Positions 62,999 to 64,000 of a stretch of DNA of 64,000 nt are shown piece after piece. The number at the start of each line of letters is the position of its first letter. The stretch's first letter is position 1. The notes under the pieces are model-generated. The model worked only from the letters and a program-made list of their open reading frames with translations, searched no databases and was not told the DNA's origin. The DNA comes from Pseudomonas marginalis (GTDB lineage Bacteria > Pseudomonadota > Gammaproteobacteria > Pseudomonadales > Pseudomonadaceae). The stretch covers positions 6,306,001 through 6,370,000 of the forward strand of contig NZ_JALJWV010000001.1 of the NCBI RefSeq assembly GCF_024169655.1, in the 5' to 3' direction. Made by a program: the position numbers and the translations under genes.

Positions 62999-64000
62999 TC
63001 AATCCTTGAGCATGTGCCCGGTTTCTTCCAGGTTAATGTGCCAGCTCAGGGCTTCGCGCAGGATGTGCGGGGTGTGGCCACCAATCGCACAAGCGGCGTC
63101 GAAGTACTTGTTCAGCGCGTCGCGGTAGGCTGGGTGCACACAGTTGTCGATGATCACCCGTGCGCGCTCCCGTGGCGCCAGGCCACGCAGGTCGGCGAGG
63201 CCCACTTCGGTCACCAGGATGTCGACGTCATGCTCGGTGTGGTCGACGTGGCTGACCATTGGCACCACGCTGGAAATCGCCCCGGCCTTGGCAATCGATT
63301 TGGTTACGAAGATCGCCAGGTGCGCGTTACGAGCGAAGTCGCCCGAGCCGCCAATCCCGTTCATCATCCGTGTCCCGCACACGTGCGTGGAGTTGACGTT
63401 GCCGTAGATGTCGAACTCCAGCGCGGTGTTGATCGCGATGATGCCCAGGCGGCGAACCACTTCCGGGTGGTTGGAGATTTCCTGCGGGCGCAGCACCAGT
63501 TTGTCCTTGTAGTGCTCCAGGTTGCCGAACACGTTGCTGTTGCGACGCTCCGACAGGGTGATCGAACTGCCGGAGGCGAAACTCAGCTTGCCGGCGTCAA
63601 TCAGGTCGAACGTCGAGTCCTGCAGCACTTCCGAATACATGGTCAGGTCTTCGAACGGCGAATCGATCAAGCCACACATCACGGCGTTGGCGATGTTGCC
63701 GATCCCGGCCTGCAGCGGGCCGAGCTTGTTGGTCATACGGCCGGCGTCCACTTCCTGCTTGAGGAAGTTGATCAGGTGGCTGGCGATGCCTTGGGTTTCG
63801 GCGTCCGGCGGCGTCACCGTGGAAGGTGAGTCGGGCTTGTTGGTGATCACGATGGCGACGATCTTCTCCGGCGGAATCGGGATCGCGGTGCTGCCAATGC
63901 GGTCGTCGACTTTTACCAGCGGGATCGGCGTGCGCGTCGGCCGATAGGTCGGGATGTAGATGTCGTGCAGACCTTCCAGGTTCGGGTTGTGCGCCATGTT
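62999..64000 (-). CDS. acetyl-CoA hydrolase/transferase family protein (3' part)
   Basis: Only the C-terminal ~334 residues are in the window; the gene runs off the right edge (orthologues are about 497 residues). The segment contains AGIGNIANAVMCGL, GSSITLSERRN-type and GIGGSGDFARNAHLAIF, which belong to the acetyl-CoA hydrolase/transferase (succinyl-CoA:acetate CoA-transferase) family. It corresponds to PA5445 and probably moves CoA between acetate and another acid. The in-window ATG at 63997 is internal, not the start. Confidence 0.92.
   Translation of the reverse strand, partial: NMAHNPNLEGLHDIYIPTYRPTRTPIPLVKVDDRIGSTAIPIPPEKIVAIVITNKPDSPSTVTPPDAETQGIASHLINFLKQEVDAGRMTNKLGPLQAGIGNIANAVMCGLIDSPFEDLTMYSEVLQDSTFDLIDAGKLSFASGSSITLSERRNSNVFGNLEHYKDKLVLRPQEISNHPEVVRRLGIIAINTALEFDIYGNVNSTHVCGTRMMNGIGGSGDFARNAHLAIFVTKSIAKAGAISSVVPMVSHVDHTEHDVDILVTEVGLADLRGLAPRERARVIIDNCVHPAYRDALNKYFDAACAIGGHTPHILREALSWHINLEETGHMLKD

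Overview
The window is a GC-rich, densely coded piece of a Pseudomonas chromosome, almost certainly from the P. fluorescens group. Three things point there: gene content and order (polA, engB, two cytochromes c, dsbA, EEP hydrolase, GGEEF cyclase, amidase, kinB/algB, ivy, gltP; znuA/zur/znuC/znuB; the aa3 oxidase operon), the Pseudomonas-specific families DUF1161, DUF2388 and DUF5924, and at least nine copies of the GTGGGAGGGGGCTTGCCCCC palindromic REP sequence typical of this group. No rRNA, tRNA, prophage, IS element or CRISPR array was seen.

Layout. (1) 1-7.1 kb: DUF1161 protein, two lipoproteins (one a HELAH aminopeptidase), HAD phosphatase, gamma carbonic anhydrase, oligopeptidase A and its zinc-ribbon partner, a phosphatase, then a small AT-richer islet with a decayed cytochrome c gene and an orphan acidic protein. 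(2) 7.2-11.7 kb: a radical SAM gene under a near-perfect LexA box, then beta carbonic anhydrase with a SulP transporter. (3) 12.1-20.7 kb: the complete caa3/aa3 cytochrome c oxidase operon (subunits II, I and III, Cox11, a small membrane protein on the opposite strand, SURF1, heme A and heme O synthases, SCO), probably RpoS-driven. (4) 20.7-30.9 kb: methionine ABC importer, catalase HPII, lipoprotein, the zinc uptake locus around a Zur box, homoserine kinase, DUF2782. (5) 30.9-48.3 kb: DNA polymerase I, an ErsA-type sRNA with an AlgU promoter, EngB, cytochromes c, DsbA, EEP hydrolase, diguanylate cyclase, AmpDh2 amidase, KinB/AlgB, a sigma54-preceded small operon ending in an Ivy homologue, glutamate symporter and a nucleoside-recognition membrane protein. 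(6) 48.4-58.5 kb: a phospholipid-type MCE ABC transporter with a PqiC lipoprotein, DUF5924, M16 peptidase, Na/Pi symporter with PhoU-like tail, TerC, CitMHS citrate transporter. (7) 58.8-64 kb: a DUF4105 periplasmic protein followed upstream by three DUF2388 paralogues, two DUF1127 proteins each preceded by clusters of a CTGTACTG box, and the 3' part of an acetyl-CoA hydrolase/transferase gene running off the right edge.

The window is mostly core genome: respiration, c-type cytochrome and disulfide chemistry, metal and nutrient uptake, envelope stress (AlgU/AlgB/KinB) and envelope lipid transport. The least explained parts are the DUF4105/DUF2388 cluster, the DUF1127 pair with repeated boxes, the sigma54 promoter divergent from algB, and a 730-bp gap holding a perfect palindromic operator. 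Locus equivalences to P. aeruginosa PAO1 are from memory and were not checked.
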